A stretch of DNA of 64,000 nt from Pleurodeles waltl (taxonomy: Eukaryota > Chordata > Amphibia > Caudata > Salamandridae), in NCBI RefSeq assembly GCF_031143425.1, contig NC_090447.1:844631760-844695759 (forward strand), read 5' to 3'. Every line of letters starts with the position of its first letter. Position 1 is the stretch's first letter. Shown piece after piece: positions 47,300 through 59,819 of the stretch. Made by a program: the position numbers and the translations under genes. The notes below the pieces were generated by a model, which did not search any database, was not told where the DNA came from, and worked only from the letters and a program-made list of their open reading frames with translations.

Positions 47300-47868
47300 G
47301 GGTGTATTGTGGGTGCTGTGGGTGAGAGTGTGTGAGGTGCTGTGTTGGGGTGTGTGATGTAAGGGGCTTGGATGGTGCATAGATGATGGTGGTGTGTGTC
47401 TGTGGTCTTGTCTGTGGTTTTGCTATCTCTCTTGTGGCACTTGTTTGTAATGGTAAAGGGTTGTGGGTAATGTGTGTGTGTGTTTTATAGTGGTGTGTGG
47501 GTGTGGTGTGTGTATGTGTGTCAGGTGTGTGTTATTCAAATTGTCCAATGTGGTGTTGTTTTGTTAGTGTGTGTGTATTTTGAGCGCGGCGGTATGTACC
47601 GCCAATGGTTTAGTGCCATTGAATGTCCGCTGCGGTGATTCGTGGGTCATAATGCTGTGGAAGTAGTTCTGTTGGCATAACGGTGTGGGTTTTGGTACCG
47701 CCAGTTTATCACTGACCTTTGGGCTAGCGGACTTGTGTGTATGGCTGTATAGTGACGGATTGCTATGTGTGGGTCATAATATGGGTGGCGGTAATCCGCT
47801 GCGGTGGCGGTATGTTGGCGGCATGACGGTAAGTGGGATTTACCGCCAATGTCATAATGAGGGCCCTA

Positions 47869-49955
47869 GTGTGCAGTGATACACATGTAATCAGTTGCTT
47901 GAAAACTGGTCCACATGTCTCTTGTTAGGTGGATAGTGTGAACAGCACTTTGCTGCAAAGCTTGTCCAACCAATTGTAGCACATTGTGATGGAGTGCTGG
48001 AACAGTGACTTTGGCAAATTAGGTCTGTCTTGGAACCTTCCATTTTGAGCAGATGGATGCCACAAATTCTAAAAAACCCACTCCTTCTACAAAAGAAAAA
48101 AGGAGGAGGCTCAGTGTTTACATTTTATCCAGTTTCCCATTGTACAAATGGCGCGTTCGGTGGTTGCGATCATAGGGTTTCTCTTGTCTAAACAATCCTG
48201 TAATCCTGTAATAGTAGCCTGGATTTTCTCCTTTTCTGGGGCCACTGATGCAGGTGACTTTCAAGAAGTAGGAGGTGGTAGACTCAATGTGCATCTTGGG
48301 GAAGCCACTGCATGCTGCAGTGTCTCAATCAGACTCAATCAGAGTTTTGTGCCATTTTGAGGTCACTGAGGTGGGTGATGCTGGTGCACTACTGGGTACA
48401 GGGCTGCTTTGAGTAACAATGTCACCAACTTCTTCCTCAAGACCTTCCACAGTGATTGGAGCTGATGTGTCCCGGCTCTCCTCATCTTCACCACAACCAC
48501 ATTCAGCAATTTTTTAAAGGTGTGCCTCCCACCAGATTGCATAATGTTTTTGCATATGAGTCGTTTGGACTCCAGTACCATAGTGTAAACCATGTTTACT
48601 TCGATGAACACTTGCATGGCAAATGGAGCATTGCAATGTACTCCTGCGTACTAAGCGTAAAAATGTCCTAAACTGGGGAGGAGTTCTTTCTTAGTGAGCC
48701 AGTGCCAATGCAGGAAGAAGAACTGGAGGTAGGTGTCTGGGTCGTCGATTGTCTTTCTGCAGTGGATATTTCTACTAAGGTAGGTGTTGGTGTAGATTCC
48801 AGCTACGGCTTTACAAATATGGAGCTGGCGGTGCTACCTGAGCCACTTACCTCAGAGCAGATTAGATAGAGGGGTAACGCCGGACTACTCTGTGCCAGCT
48901 TCCATAACAATACCTGGCTCACTGTCATCCTCTTCCTCATCCCCTTCTATAATTCTAAGGCTTCAGGAACTTTTTTCCCTTGCCTCTCCTGGCATCTCCC
49001 ATACTCATGAGAAGATGTTGGAGTACCATTCCTTTTTCTTCCTGGAGATCTGGGGTTCCAGGGCTCTAAAAGAGGAAGTTCTTGCCCGGCAGAAAGCTCA
49101 ACCTCCTGTTCTTCTCTAACTTAAGAAAGAGATAACAATGCTGGCTTCAGCTGTTGTCCACTTTGCTCTGTTTCCTGAAACAATTGGATACTACTTTACA
49201 AAGTGGACAAATCCAATTCAACATCACTGCTCATCAGTGCCCCATCATTGCAGTGTCTGCCTCAATGACAGGTATGGTCTTGGGTTTAGGTTGGGGTGGT
49301 GTCATTAATGCAGGAGTGCTGTTCCCAGATTCCTCCCTGGAGGAGGTTGAAGCAAGCACACATCTCCCAAAAAAGGTTGTGGTCGGCACACCAGTGGTGG
49401 AAGCTGCCTCTTCTCAGTGGCCACTTTCTTGGCAGCACCTTTCTCTTGGGCCATCTAAAAGCTGTCAGTTGGTAGTTGCTTTGAGCTACAGAAGTGAAAG
49501 AGATTGGCGATCTGACATCATGTTGTCTGGTCAGGTGTTTTGAACAGGACTTATGATTGACAGTACCGTGGGTGATGTCTCTTCTCTTGTGCACCTAAAA
49601 GCAAACACCAAGAAAAACATTTAGTGAAACGTGGAATTTTTGCAGTTTTAATTAGTAGAGACATAGGTAGTATAATTTATGGTGGTTGGTTACTTATGTA
49701 ATAGATAACAACAATTTATTTAACCACTTTAAAGTCAACCATACCACCATAACATAAAATGTAATTTCCAATCAGGATAAAGCAACATACAGATATAGCT
49801 CTTTGCTTTATGTGCATCTTCTAAAGGCGACTCCCGTGGCAGTCAGGGAGGTGCATGAGTAAATGGAATAATCCCTAAAAAAATGAAGGCTAGTGTGCAC
49901 CTGGGCCAGGCAAGGTGGTGTGGGGAAATATGGTAATCATTAAAAAATTAATGAT
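47869..49955. other. Unclassified region with decayed coding-like segments
   Basis: On the - strand, 48485-48360 reads as an acidic, Ser/Pro-rich stretch (DEESRDTSAPITVEGLEEE). Near 49420-49260 another Ser/Thr/Pro-rich stretch appears (KPKTIPVIEADTAMMG). Both are broken by stops. They could be a decayed transposon gene. I cannot name a family. Confidence 0.25.
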
Positions 49956-49959
49956 ACTG

Positions 49960-49986
49960 GTGTGTGTGTGTGTGTGTGTGTGTGTG
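49960..49986. repeat. TG microsatellite
   Basis: An uninterrupted (GT)n tract of about 27 bases. A-rich low-complexity DNA follows at 50100-50240. Confidence 0.9.
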
Positions 49987-50419
49987 CAATGCACTCATTA
50001 TGTGACAAGTAGGTGGTCCAGAGGAAATGGAATTATGCCTACAAAATTAATGCTGTGGTGCGGCTGTGAGTCCATGGCAGTCAGGAGGTGAAGGATCGAG
50101 GCAACAAGCAAAAAAAGAAATGAAAAATATCTAAAAATTAAAATTAAATCAAAAATAAAATAAAAAAATAATTGAAACAATTAAAATAAAAATGTAAATG
50201 ACATTAAAGTAAAAAAAACAAAATAATAACAAAAACATTAAAATGGATTGCTGATGTTTGTACGGGAGTATGAGAAACCTATTGGGACTGGGGAGGCAAA
50301 GAGGTGCAGATGAAAAATGCAAAAAAATGCATGGAATATAAAGCACTGTTCATCATAATCATGTTCATAATATACATATGCTACCATGATCCTCAAACAT
50401 AAAATTAAACTGATGAGCC

Positions 50420-51075
50420 TACATTCTCCTCAGTGACCTCAACTTTCACCTGGAAGACCGAAACGACCCCTGCTCCACAGCACTCCTCACAACCTTGACC
50501 AACATCAGATTGACCTAGAACCAACACACACGGCAGGACACACACTGGACGTTATCTCCACCACTAGCAACAGCATCAAATAAAACTTCGCCACACCACT
50601 CATATGGACTGATCACTCCATCATCCACTTCCAAATTGACAGACCTCAAGTCAACACCCCTACCAAGTGCAGCATTCCAGGCTGCAGCTGGGTCAAAATC
50701 ACAGAAGCAGACTGGCTCAGCGCCCTCAGCACAGATCAACCTAGCCCCACAGACAACCTGGCCAAGGACATCCACAACCTCAATAACTAGATCCACAACT
50801 CTGCAGACTTTCTTGCACCCATCAAACCAAATAATCATAGTGGATCATACAAGTAGGCCAGCTGCTACACGGAAAACCTCTGAGACACCAAACAGCACTG
50901 TAAACAGTTAGAAAGGAAATGGAGAGACAACCACAGCACCACAGACAGAACTACCTACAATCTGCACTCAGACGCTATCACTAGCAAAAAGGAGACACCA
51001 AGAAAAAAGCACTAGAGGGCCACACTGACAAAAGCTCTAAGCTCCACAGACCTGGAGCGATGAACCAAGCAAGTT
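50420..51075 (+). pseudogene. CR1/L2-like LINE endonuclease-end fragment
   Basis: The frame reads DQHQIDLEPTHTAGHTLDVI then PLIWTDHSIIHFQI, typical of the end of the apurinic endonuclease domain (the TDH motif keeps Asp and His). A Gln/Lys-rich linker follows. Stops near 50580, 50790 and 50880 and abrupt ends show it is a dead fragment. It corresponds to a part upstream of the LINE remnant at 26395. Confidence 0.65.
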
Positions 51076-51079
51076 CTCA

Positions 51080-52800
51080 TTAGTGACGGATGGCTGCTAA
51101 CACTATCATGGGTTCATGTATGTAGCACGGTGGTGGCAGCATGCCATATTTTGTAGTGGTCATGACATAACCAGACCTTTTTATCTGCTATATAAGGATG
51201 AAAATCTGCAAGTAAAGGTGAACCCGAATACTAGCACTGAGATCCTGAGCACATGGATGTGTGTGTCTGGTGTCTAATGAGAGAGTTACATAGTATGATG
51301 GCATATGTCAGCCAGAGTGGTACAGGCCTGTGGGTTCCATTATAGATGCCTTTTTCTGTTCCGGTGCACAAGATGGAGGGGAGGTCTATTTCCCAGATAG
51401 TGGAAGTTATTGCCAACATTTGTTAGACTGGAGGGAAAGCACTTAGACACTCAAATAGGGAAAGAGGAGACAGGCTCCTGTTAGAAAGTAAATTTGATCC
51501 TTTAATACAGAGGGCTGATGATTAGACTTTTTGGAGACTGCCATTTGGTGGATGATGGGAGTCAAGGGAGCTAGAGTAGTTACTGTCGTGTGAAGGGTCT
51601 TTAGTGTCTCTTCCTGATCACTGTTAGGTGTGACTATGATAATCTGGTGCAGACTGCTCACACATTTTTGTGCTTCTGATGGGACCTTGCTATGAAGAGT
51701 CTAATCAATCAAGACAAAGGCTGAGTCTGGAAGACAGCCTGCAAAAGGCATAGAAAAGAAAAACAAAACTGACCCAAACTGGTTCTAAAAATGCAGGCTA
51801 TGAGAATACATATCCTGTCTCCAATGCCTGTATAAGAATGAGAGCTACTAACCCACTTGCTGTGGCATTTCTAAGTTCTCTTTGGCCAGGACAAGGTGCT
51901 CCAGGAAGTGATTGGAGGACTGCTTTGCAACCAATGGTGGGGTCTACTTGAAAGCCAGCTTCGCAGAGGTGCAGGGATATCACCTGGAGTGTGATCTGGA
52001 GGAAGAGATGCTTTCCCTGTCTTAGAATGTCTGGAAAGATTTTCTGAATCTTTATTGATGTCCTATTCCTACTTTTATCAAACTGTTTAATTCCAGCATC
52101 ACACTCCTAGTGATGAAGTTCTTTGAAAAAAATGTAGAACCATTCACAGTGCAATTCTTTGATTTTGACCATAAAAAGTGGCAACTTGAAAGTCAGTGTG
52201 TAACCTAATGGTGGAAACCACTATTCCACAAGCACTATGAATCTGTATTGTACTCCGCTTCCTTCGAAATAAAATATAAATCCAGTGATTTGGAGATTTG
52301 GGACTTACTCTTATGTATTTAGAAAGTATTTATAATGGGAAGTACTACTATGCATTTTGGGTTACATAACCTCTTCTTTAGCAAAATGCTTTACAATCAC
52401 AATTTAGCTGCGGCTAAGTAAGAAAAGTATGTATAAATCCAAATTAACAAAATGTTCCTACAATATTCCACGTATATTCAAATACAGTACTATCCCTACT
52501 ATTTTTTGGTGGATCACAGACTCCACCTGAGCAGTATATTGATAATCTCTGTAATAAAAATAATACTGAATACTTACAACATTTGGTTTTCACTGAGTCA
52601 TCCAAGAAAACTGTCCAACAACTTTGTTATGGCCATAGAATACCATTGTAAATCAGCTATAAGCATACTGCCTGTTTAGATGCCTTTAAACCTTTGGGAG
52701 TCCGACTTTTGTCTTGTATGTTCATCTTCATGGTGAACTAAATGTCAGTCATTGATAACTAGCTAATTAGTCTGTCATCAGTCCATATTTGCCTAAGTCT
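51080..52800. other. No recognisable feature
   Basis: The sequence is AT-rich and single-copy looking. I see no coding exon, RNA gene or clear repeat. Confidence 0.3.
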
Positions 52801-52814
52801 TTCTTTCAACTCCA

Positions 52815-53200
52815 CTACATGGTGTTAGCCCTGAAAGCCTTAGGGTGGTCTCCCCAGACATTTTGACTGCCTCCCTCCACTTTTTGGCACTGTTTTTGCT
52901 GGGTTTAGTACTCTGCGCACTTTAGCACTGCTAACCAGTGCTAAAGTGCATATGCTCTCTCCCTTAAAACATGGTGACATTGGCTCATACCCAATTGGCT
53001 TATTTAATTTACTTATAAGTCCCTAATAAAGTGCATTACATGTGCCCAGGGCCTGTAGATTAAATGCTACTAGTGGACCTGCAGCACTGATTGTGCCACC
53101 CACATAAGTCTGCTATCCCTGCAAGATAATTGTGGCATTTGAAATTGAAGGGGGTTATTCACAAACTGCATTTTGTAGTATGTTAGTAGTAGTAGTGTAA
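52815..53200 (+). repeat. Long dispersed repeat, copy 1 (5' part)
   Basis: It shares with 54990-55290 the ordered words CTGAAAGCCTT, ACCAGTGCTAAAGT, TACATGTGCCCAGGGC, TTAAATGCTACTAGTGG and GTGCCACCCAC. I recall this repeat as abundant in newt genomes. Its mobile class is uncertain. Confidence 0.65.
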
Positions 53201-53639
53201 ATGTATCACTAAAGTACTTCAAAATGCTAGTCACATTTATTTATATATGCAGACAGCTACACATCTGCCTCTCCTGTTTTTACTCTGGGGAGTTCTCCAT
53301 ATTGACTGTGGATATCTGCACACGCAAGTTTATATTTTAGTAGTAAATGTGAGAGGGACAGAGAGGAGTTGCTAGAAAAATGAGAATACTTATGACTAAA
53401 CAGGATGTGTTAAGGGAGGAGTAAGGAGGAGTTTAGAGAGTGTTAAGGAGGGGTTTAATGAGGGCACCAAAACCCACCCACAAAAGAGAAAGCAAACTGC
53501 CCTTTATATTACTACAGACAAAAAATAAATATTTTATTTCTATTTTTGAGACTTTATGAAGCTCATAGCTACCCAACAGGCTTCCCAGTCACAGGAGGTT
53601 AAGCTCAGATAAAAAGGCAGAGCTAAGATAATAGGTCCT

Positions 53640-54600
53640 GATAAAATAGGTATGTTTTAAGTTTTTCCTGAAGCTAAGAAGATTATTCTCTGATCTGAGG
53701 GAGAGGGAGAGAGTGTTCCAGAGCTTGGGAGGAATCCAAGCAAAGGAACACTCTCTACATGTGGTTCACACTAGGAACACAGCGCTGATGCAGGCTGGTT
53801 CATCTGGGTGCTCTGTTTGACTGATAAGAAGGAATCATTTGATAGAGGTGAATGATACACAGGTCTTTACACTTGATATTCTTGCTGATGGGTAACCAGT
53901 GCAATGCGTAAGTGCTGTGGAGACAGACTGGGACTTGGGGACACCCAATAGGATATGAGCTGTTGCATTCTGAATTACCTGCAGTTTTTTGATGATTGAA
54001 AGGGAGATTCCTAGATAAAGGGAGTTCTTGTAGTCAAGACGAGATAAGATCAGGCCTTGAACCACCACTCTTTGAACTGTAACAGGCAGCCATTTAAGGG
54101 TCTTTCTGAGGGCCCGCAGTAGGCCAAAGCAGCAGGAGGACAACTTCTTGGCTGGGCAGCCATTGTAAGCCTACTATCAAGAATAACTCCCAGGCTGTTT
54201 ACTTTCACCTTGGGGGGAGGGTGGTTGTCCAGGAAGCAGGCCCACTAAGTTGGTCCCAAAGTGATGGATTATTATCGACCACTAAAACCTCCATTTTGTT
54301 GCCATTGAGCTGCAGATGGCTTGCAGCCATGCAGTCAGCAGCTTGGTGTAAGCATGCATTGAGTTGCTATGAGACCATTGTTGTATTTGGAGTTAAGGAA
54401 ACAATAGTCTGCATATCATCTGCATAGGACTCGATGGAAAAACCCAAGGAGGTGATTATATTTGATAGAGGCCGGACCTGCAAATTAAACAGCATTGGGC
54501 TCAATGAGGAGCCTTGAGGAACCCCACATTTCAGAAGGTGGTTGTCTGAGAAAAACGGGTCTTCCCTGACTTGGAAGCTGTGGTTTTCTAAAATGACAAA
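53640..54600 (-). pseudogene. CR1/L2-like LINE ORF2 C-terminal remnant
   Basis: On the - strand the order is GVPQGSSLSPMLFN (near 54525), the catalytic box YADD intact at 54426-54415, QLNGNKMEVLV, a segment GLILSRLDYKNSLYLGI and the LHWLPI-like C-terminal region near 53900. Frameshifts near 54150 and 53890 and a stop near 54360 break it. The 5' part is missing. It differs from the 26395 copy in keeping its catalytic aspartates. Confidence 0.75.
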
Positions 54601-54985
54601 AACAGTTGCAAGTTTACGCCAGCTCTCTCATGGCTGGAGTAAGTCCAGCACCATACATGGCCAACCACGAGTAATGCAACACCCATCATAGAAAATATTA
54701 GAGGTAGGGACTCAAAATAAAAACCCACAGCAACTAAGGTTACATTATTTAAACTGTTTAAAAATATGAATATGTTTTATTTAATGTTAAAAAGATGTCT
54801 TTAAATCAAAAAATATTTAATTTAAAAATACCTTATAAACCTTTTTTAATTTTAAAACATAATGTACCATAAATATTAAAACTAGTCGAATTACCTTCAA
54901 TGAATTCTATACATCAAAATACAACATTTTTTTTTAAATAAAATATGTATTTTTAACATACATGGGAATTTACTAAATGTAAAAC
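54601..54985. other. AT-rich non-coding interval
   Basis: Mostly A/T homopolymer-rich DNA. No feature is supported. Confidence 0.3.
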
Positions 54986-54989
54986 ATCA

Positions 54990-56530
54990 GTTAGACCTGA
55001 AAGCCTTTGGGTGGTCTTCTGCCAAGCTTTTTGCCTGCTTACCTTATCTTTTTTGCTGATTTCCTTTTGTTGGCCTTAGGACTCTGAGCCCTGTACAACT
55101 GCTGACCAGTGCTAAAGTCTATGTGCTTTCTCACTAAAACAAAGTTTGATTGGTGTATACATAATTGGCATACTTAATGTACATATAAGTCACTAGTAAA
55201 GTGCACTACATGTGCCCAGGGCATGTAAATTAAATGCTACTAGTGGGTCAGCAGTACTGCTTATGCCACCCACTTAAGTATCACTTTAAAACATGTCCCA
55301 GCCCTGCCATTACAGACTGAATGTAGCGTTATATTGCCATGTCGCATTGGCATTAAAAACCCCTGCCAAGCCTTAAACTCTCCTTTTATTACATATAAGT
55401 CACCCTTAAGGTAGGCCCTAGGTAGCCCATAGGATAGGGTGCTATGTAATTGAAAGTTGGGATATATATGTTTATGGCTTACATGTCTGATAGCGAACAA
55501 TTCTCAAATACATTTTTCACTACTCTGCGACCTACCCCTCCCATAGGAGAACATTGGGGTATCCTTATTACATTTAATAAGCTGTAATTCCTGATATGGA
55601 AGGGGTAGACCAGTTATGTTTAGTACCTATTAAATTGTAAAGGTGAATCCTCTTTGATGGTGAAGTTGGATTTATTCTTATAATTTTGAAAATGCCACTT
55701 TTAGAAAGTTCTGCTCTTGTGCGCCTTGAGCTTGTCTCCAACAAATGTCTGGGGTGGGGTGACAGCTGGACTAGCGCATTCACTCTAGACAGCCACACAC
55801 AAAGGGGGCTTGAGGGTGACTGATGGGCCACCAAAATCCTGATGGACTATCCTGGGCAGGGTAGGAGGGAGGAACTGGCCACAGGCTCATACTTCCACCT
55901 GAATAGCCTGTGTCCTGACCCCAAACAAAGTACAGCTTAACCCCCTGTATTAAGGCTGGAGCCAGGGCAGGAAGGAAGGACCTCTGCGTGCTTCAAATGC
56001 CTTCTTTAAAGTCTCTCCCACTTCAAATGCACTTCAAAGGACTTCTGAACCTACCAACTCAGTACACTTCTGGACCTGTGGATACTCAGCCAGCAAGAAG
56101 GATTGCTGTGCTGCTACAAGGACTGCTACTCTCCTGGATTGCTGCTCTGGAAGAACAGCTTTCCTGCTGTGCTTACCTGTTGCCTGCTGCCCTTTTAGCC
56201 TGAATGAGAAGGACTGGATCCCCAACACTTGAAACCAGAACTCAAAGGGGTTGCTAGCTTGCCTCCTGTTCTTCTAAAGTCTCAGGAACACAAAAGACTT
56301 CCTACTCACCACCTACAGCACCTGGACTCTGTCATCTGAGAGTCTTGCTCTGCCAAGTGGTACCAATCCAGTTCTGGGCCTTGAGAAGTAAGTATAAAGT
56401 GCTGCTCCAGTTCAAAATCCATGCATCGGTTCCATTGTGCCACTCAGAACCAGCGCATCTCCATCGACACCAACACATCTCCCCTGCTGCAAGGATCAAA
56501 GACACCGATGTCAACACACTGTTGCTGTGA
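54990..56530 (+). repeat. Long dispersed repeat, copy 2
   Basis: It begins with the words shared with 52815-53200. It continues through AAGGTAGGCCCTAGGTAGCC, AATGCCACTTTTAGAAAGT and CTTGCCTCCTGTTCTTC to CGACACCAACACATC near 56480. The same family seems to resume at 57200 and end near 58005. Open frames inside it are short and lack domains. An LTR-type origin is possible but unproven. Confidence 0.55.
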
Positions 56531-56568
56531 GGATTGGGTGGAAAAAGACCAGATGATGGACAGAAAAA

Positions 56569-57185
56569 TGAACAATGTCAAACATTCACCCCCAGTCACA
56601 GATCTGGGCCTAAATCCATCACTTTTTTGATCACCATGCCATTCCAATTTAGACTCGGCCATATACAAATCAGTCTTAGCCGTGCTCCCTATGGGAACAG
56701 TCCAGTCCAAACTGCCAGGCCCAGCCCTCCCCAGACTGGAAACAAGCATCCTGGGACTTTTTCTGTGGCACCAACCTTCATCATGCTGGCCAGCTTGAAT
56801 CTGGTGGCATAGTGAGCACAGGACCCACGTCTGGGCATATCCTTTCCACTTAGAACAACAAACCCAAAAAGAACAGTTAATGGATGGAATACTAAACAAT
56901 GTCAAACATTCACCCTTAGTTTCAGATCTGGGCTTAAATCCATTGTTTTTTTGTTCACCACACCGTTCCAGTTTAGACAAGTACATATGCAAATCAGTGT
57001 TGCCTTCTCACCCCATGGGAGCAGTCCAGCCCGAACTGCCAGGTCACGTCCTTCGCGTCAAGACTGATTTGCGTATGGCTGGGTCCAAACTAGAATGGTG
57101 TGGTGGGCAAAAAAAATGATGGATTTAAGCTTGGATCTGTGACTGGGGGTGAATGTTTGACATCGTTCAGCATTGTGTCCATCAT
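56569..57185. repeat. Direct plus inverted repeat block
   Basis: A segment with GTCAAACATTCACCC, CAGATCTGGGC and TAAATCCAT occurs at 56575 and again at 56900 (offset about 325). It recurs in inverse orientation at 57119-57177 as GGATTTAAGC, GGATCTGTGACTGGG and GAATGTTTGAC. The second and third copies form a large foldback centred near 57055. Confidence 0.7.
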
Positions 57186-57199
57186 TTGTTCTTTTTGCA

Positions 57200-58005
57200 G
57201 CTCTGAGGCTCAGGAAAACTGCATATCTGACTGTGTGACGCATTGTCTCCATTTCCAACGCATCCCCAACTTTGTGTGGCTCAGAGCTGATGCATTGCAT
57301 ACCCCTTCAGAATCTATGCCAGTGCATCACCTCCTTTGCTCCTCGCATGTTGTTCTCAACTTCGACACAACTCCGAATCAAAGTACTCCTTCAGTTAGCT
57401 AAGGCTGGTCCCTGTATCAGACCCACGCTCCATCATGGGTGGCCTTACTTTTCAGATGTGACTCTAGCATTACCAGATTACCAGATAGCCTCAGTTGGCG
57501 CTTTATGCTTCTAAGCACTACAACTAAGGGCATGATTTAGAGTTTGGTGGAGTGGGTTACTCAGTCACAAAGATGACAGATTTCCCATCCATTGTAATTA
57601 TGGCCTATGGAACTTGTAATACAATAGACAGTATATCCATCATGTTTGTGATGGAGTAACTCCTCCCCCAAGCTCTGAATCAGGCCTAAAGTTTATTATT
57701 TAAAAATTCATATCTTGACTACTGCTTATTGGATTTTTCTTGTTTTGATCTTGATTTGTTCAATAAATTAGGTTCTATTGTTCTAACTATGTGTGGTACC
57801 TTTTTGTGAGATGTTGTCACTGTTTTACTGTTTGAAGTGTTGCACAAACACTCAACACATTGGCTTTTATGTTAAGCCTGACTGCTCTGTTGGAAGCTAC
57901 CAGGGGGTGAGCACAGATTAATTTAGGGTGTGTTTGTGAGTTACCCTGACTAGGATTGTGGTTTCTGCATGGACAGGGTGCATATCTTTGCCAAGCAGAA
58001 ACCAA
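57200..58005 (+). repeat. Long dispersed repeat, distal part
   Basis: The last 190 bases match the reverse complement of 16740-16910 and 25292-25460: landmarks AGTCAGGCTTAAC, GAGCACAG and GCACCCTGTCC. This links the two regions as the same family. Confidence 0.6.
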
Positions 58006-58201
58006 ATAGCTTACAACTTCAGACTTTGTTTTAAATATATTTAAAATAATAAAAATATTTACATTTTTATTTTAAAATAAAAATCTTAATGTGTAACATT
58101 GTTATGTTGTTCTACATTTAAAATAGGTATATAACTTTAACATTAAGATTTAACTTAAAATATTTTTTCTTATTTGTTAAAAGTTCAGTAATCCTCCACA
58201 T

Positions 58202-58720
58202 AGTGTTCAACAGAGGGATTCTGAACAGAAAGAAGGAACAAGACAACGGTCCGTTGCAAGACCAGCAAGCTGGCTTCTCCAAAGATAGATCCTGCCCAAA
58301 CCAGATTGCAACACTGCGCATCATCATTGAGCAGTTGATGGAATGGACCTCTCCCTCTATGTCAACTTCATCGACTACAAGAAGGCATTTGACAGCCTGG
58401 ACAGAGACCCACTTTGGAAACTCCTCTGCCACTATGTTGTGCCAGATAAACAACTCATACGACAGAATGAGCTGCAAGTTGATCCATGGAGGAAAACTTG
58501 CATAAGCCATACAAGAGAGAACCGGAGTCCTCCAGGGTTGTTTGCTCTCGTCTTTACTCTTCTTGTTGGCCATAGACTGGATCAAGAAGACATCCACAGC
58601 AAGGAGAAGAAATGGGATCCAGTGGACACCTTTGACACAGCTTGAAGGCCTAGACTTTGCAAATGACCTGCCTTCTCTCCCATACCAATATGCGGATGCA
58701 AGAGAAGACCAACAATGTTT
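58202..58720 (+). pseudogene. RTE-like LINE reverse-transcriptase remnant
   Basis: Segments in shifting frames read QQAGFSKDRSCPNQIATLRI, SLYVNFIDYKKAFDSLDRDP (catalytic box with Asp) and LLFLLAIDWIKKTSTARRRN. A LDFANDLPSL box follows, where the usual ADD aspartate is Asn. At least three frameshifts separate them. The order and motifs match RTE-class non-LTR retrotransposons. It is a short dead fragment with both ends missing. Confidence 0.7.
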
Positions 58721-59815
58721 TGCATTAGATTATTTTTTTTCTGCACATTTCTTTACCCGTTCACTTTTATCTATGGCAGTGCATGTAGTTGTTCCATTTC
58801 ACCTCCCCACTTCCTGCTCTCCCACTTTCTTTCCATTGCCTACTTTATTGTTTCTACACTCAAGTTTCTGGAAATAGCTATGATTGATATAACAAGTAAC
58901 ATACAAGGTACACCACTCTGCAACTGAGTTGAGGAATCTCTAGTAACGAACAGCATCATATATTATTATGAGTTACAAGCCAGACCTATTGGGTTTGGCA
59001 ATGCTTGTTTACAAAACTGATACCTATTGGCTTAGACCGTCCTTTCAGTTATTTAGGCCCACTGTGAATTATTCTACTCTTACCTATAATCATAGTTACC
59101 TGCTCATGTTTTCAGTGAGTGTGTTCACGCTGTCAAAATAGTGCTTTTTCAGTTCAAATGAAGTTAGCATATAAAGCAAAAGAAGTCAAACCCAGATTCA
59201 CATTTAAATGTTTTATAGTCACATCTTGCAGTACGCAAATTAGACTTTGTTTTTCAGCTATTCTGTTCTCAAAATCAGGTCACTGAGAAAAGCAAAAAAG
59301 TGATAAAGGCTAAATGTAAAAGTGATCTGACCCAGCAGTAACGACTATAGGTAGCATTCCATACCCTCTATAGTTACCGTGCTGAGCCCAGGTCCGTACT
59401 GAGGATCAAAAACAGCCCTGAGAAAAATGTTCTGACAGCTCTACTCCCTTATTCTCTTTCTCCTCCATTCTCTGTCTCCCTCATGTTTTATGACTCCCAG
59501 CGTATATTATGCCATAAACACTGGGAAAGTTTGATGGGATAAATGGCGAGCCAAAGCATGACTGCGCCATTACAGAAGATGACTCATAATATGCAAATCA
59601 GACCAGTCTGAAATTCTAGCTAGTTTGGCCCAGTCTCTAAATAGGAGCACAACCCACTCCAGAAATATTTGACTTTTATTGCACATCGACCTACCCTGGA
59701 AATGCGAGCGGGCTATTAATACATAGGCCGCCTTGCAGAGTCTTTCCCCATTAGCAAACTAGTTGGTGTGCAATATGCACATCTCTGGCTAGGTAACAAA
59801 GATTTACACCAGACA
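58721..59815. other. No recognisable feature
   Basis: AT-rich DNA without supported genes or repeats. Confidence 0.3.
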
Positions 59816-59819
59816 CTTT

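Larger units (their letters stand above)
39631..47865. mobile_element. Complete-length Harbinger transposon with three broken genes
   Basis: The left end GGCCCTCATTACAAAATTGG and the complement of the right end, GGCCCTCATTATGACATTGG, are terminal inverted repeats (about 20 of the first 24 bases match). CTA flanks the element at 39628-39630 and 47866-47868 as a 3-base target duplication. Both subterminal regions carry many CGGCGGT/ACCGCC motifs. Inside are a HARBI1-type transposase on + and two Myb-like genes on -. All three carry stops or frameshifts, so this 8.2-kb copy is not autonomous now. Confidence 0.88.

Noticed and set aside
57817..58005. 62-codon - strand frame similar to the + strand frames at 16663-16902 and 25215-25454
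   Set aside because: The similarity is at the DNA level of a dispersed repeat, with mixed frames, so it does not indicate a conserved protein.
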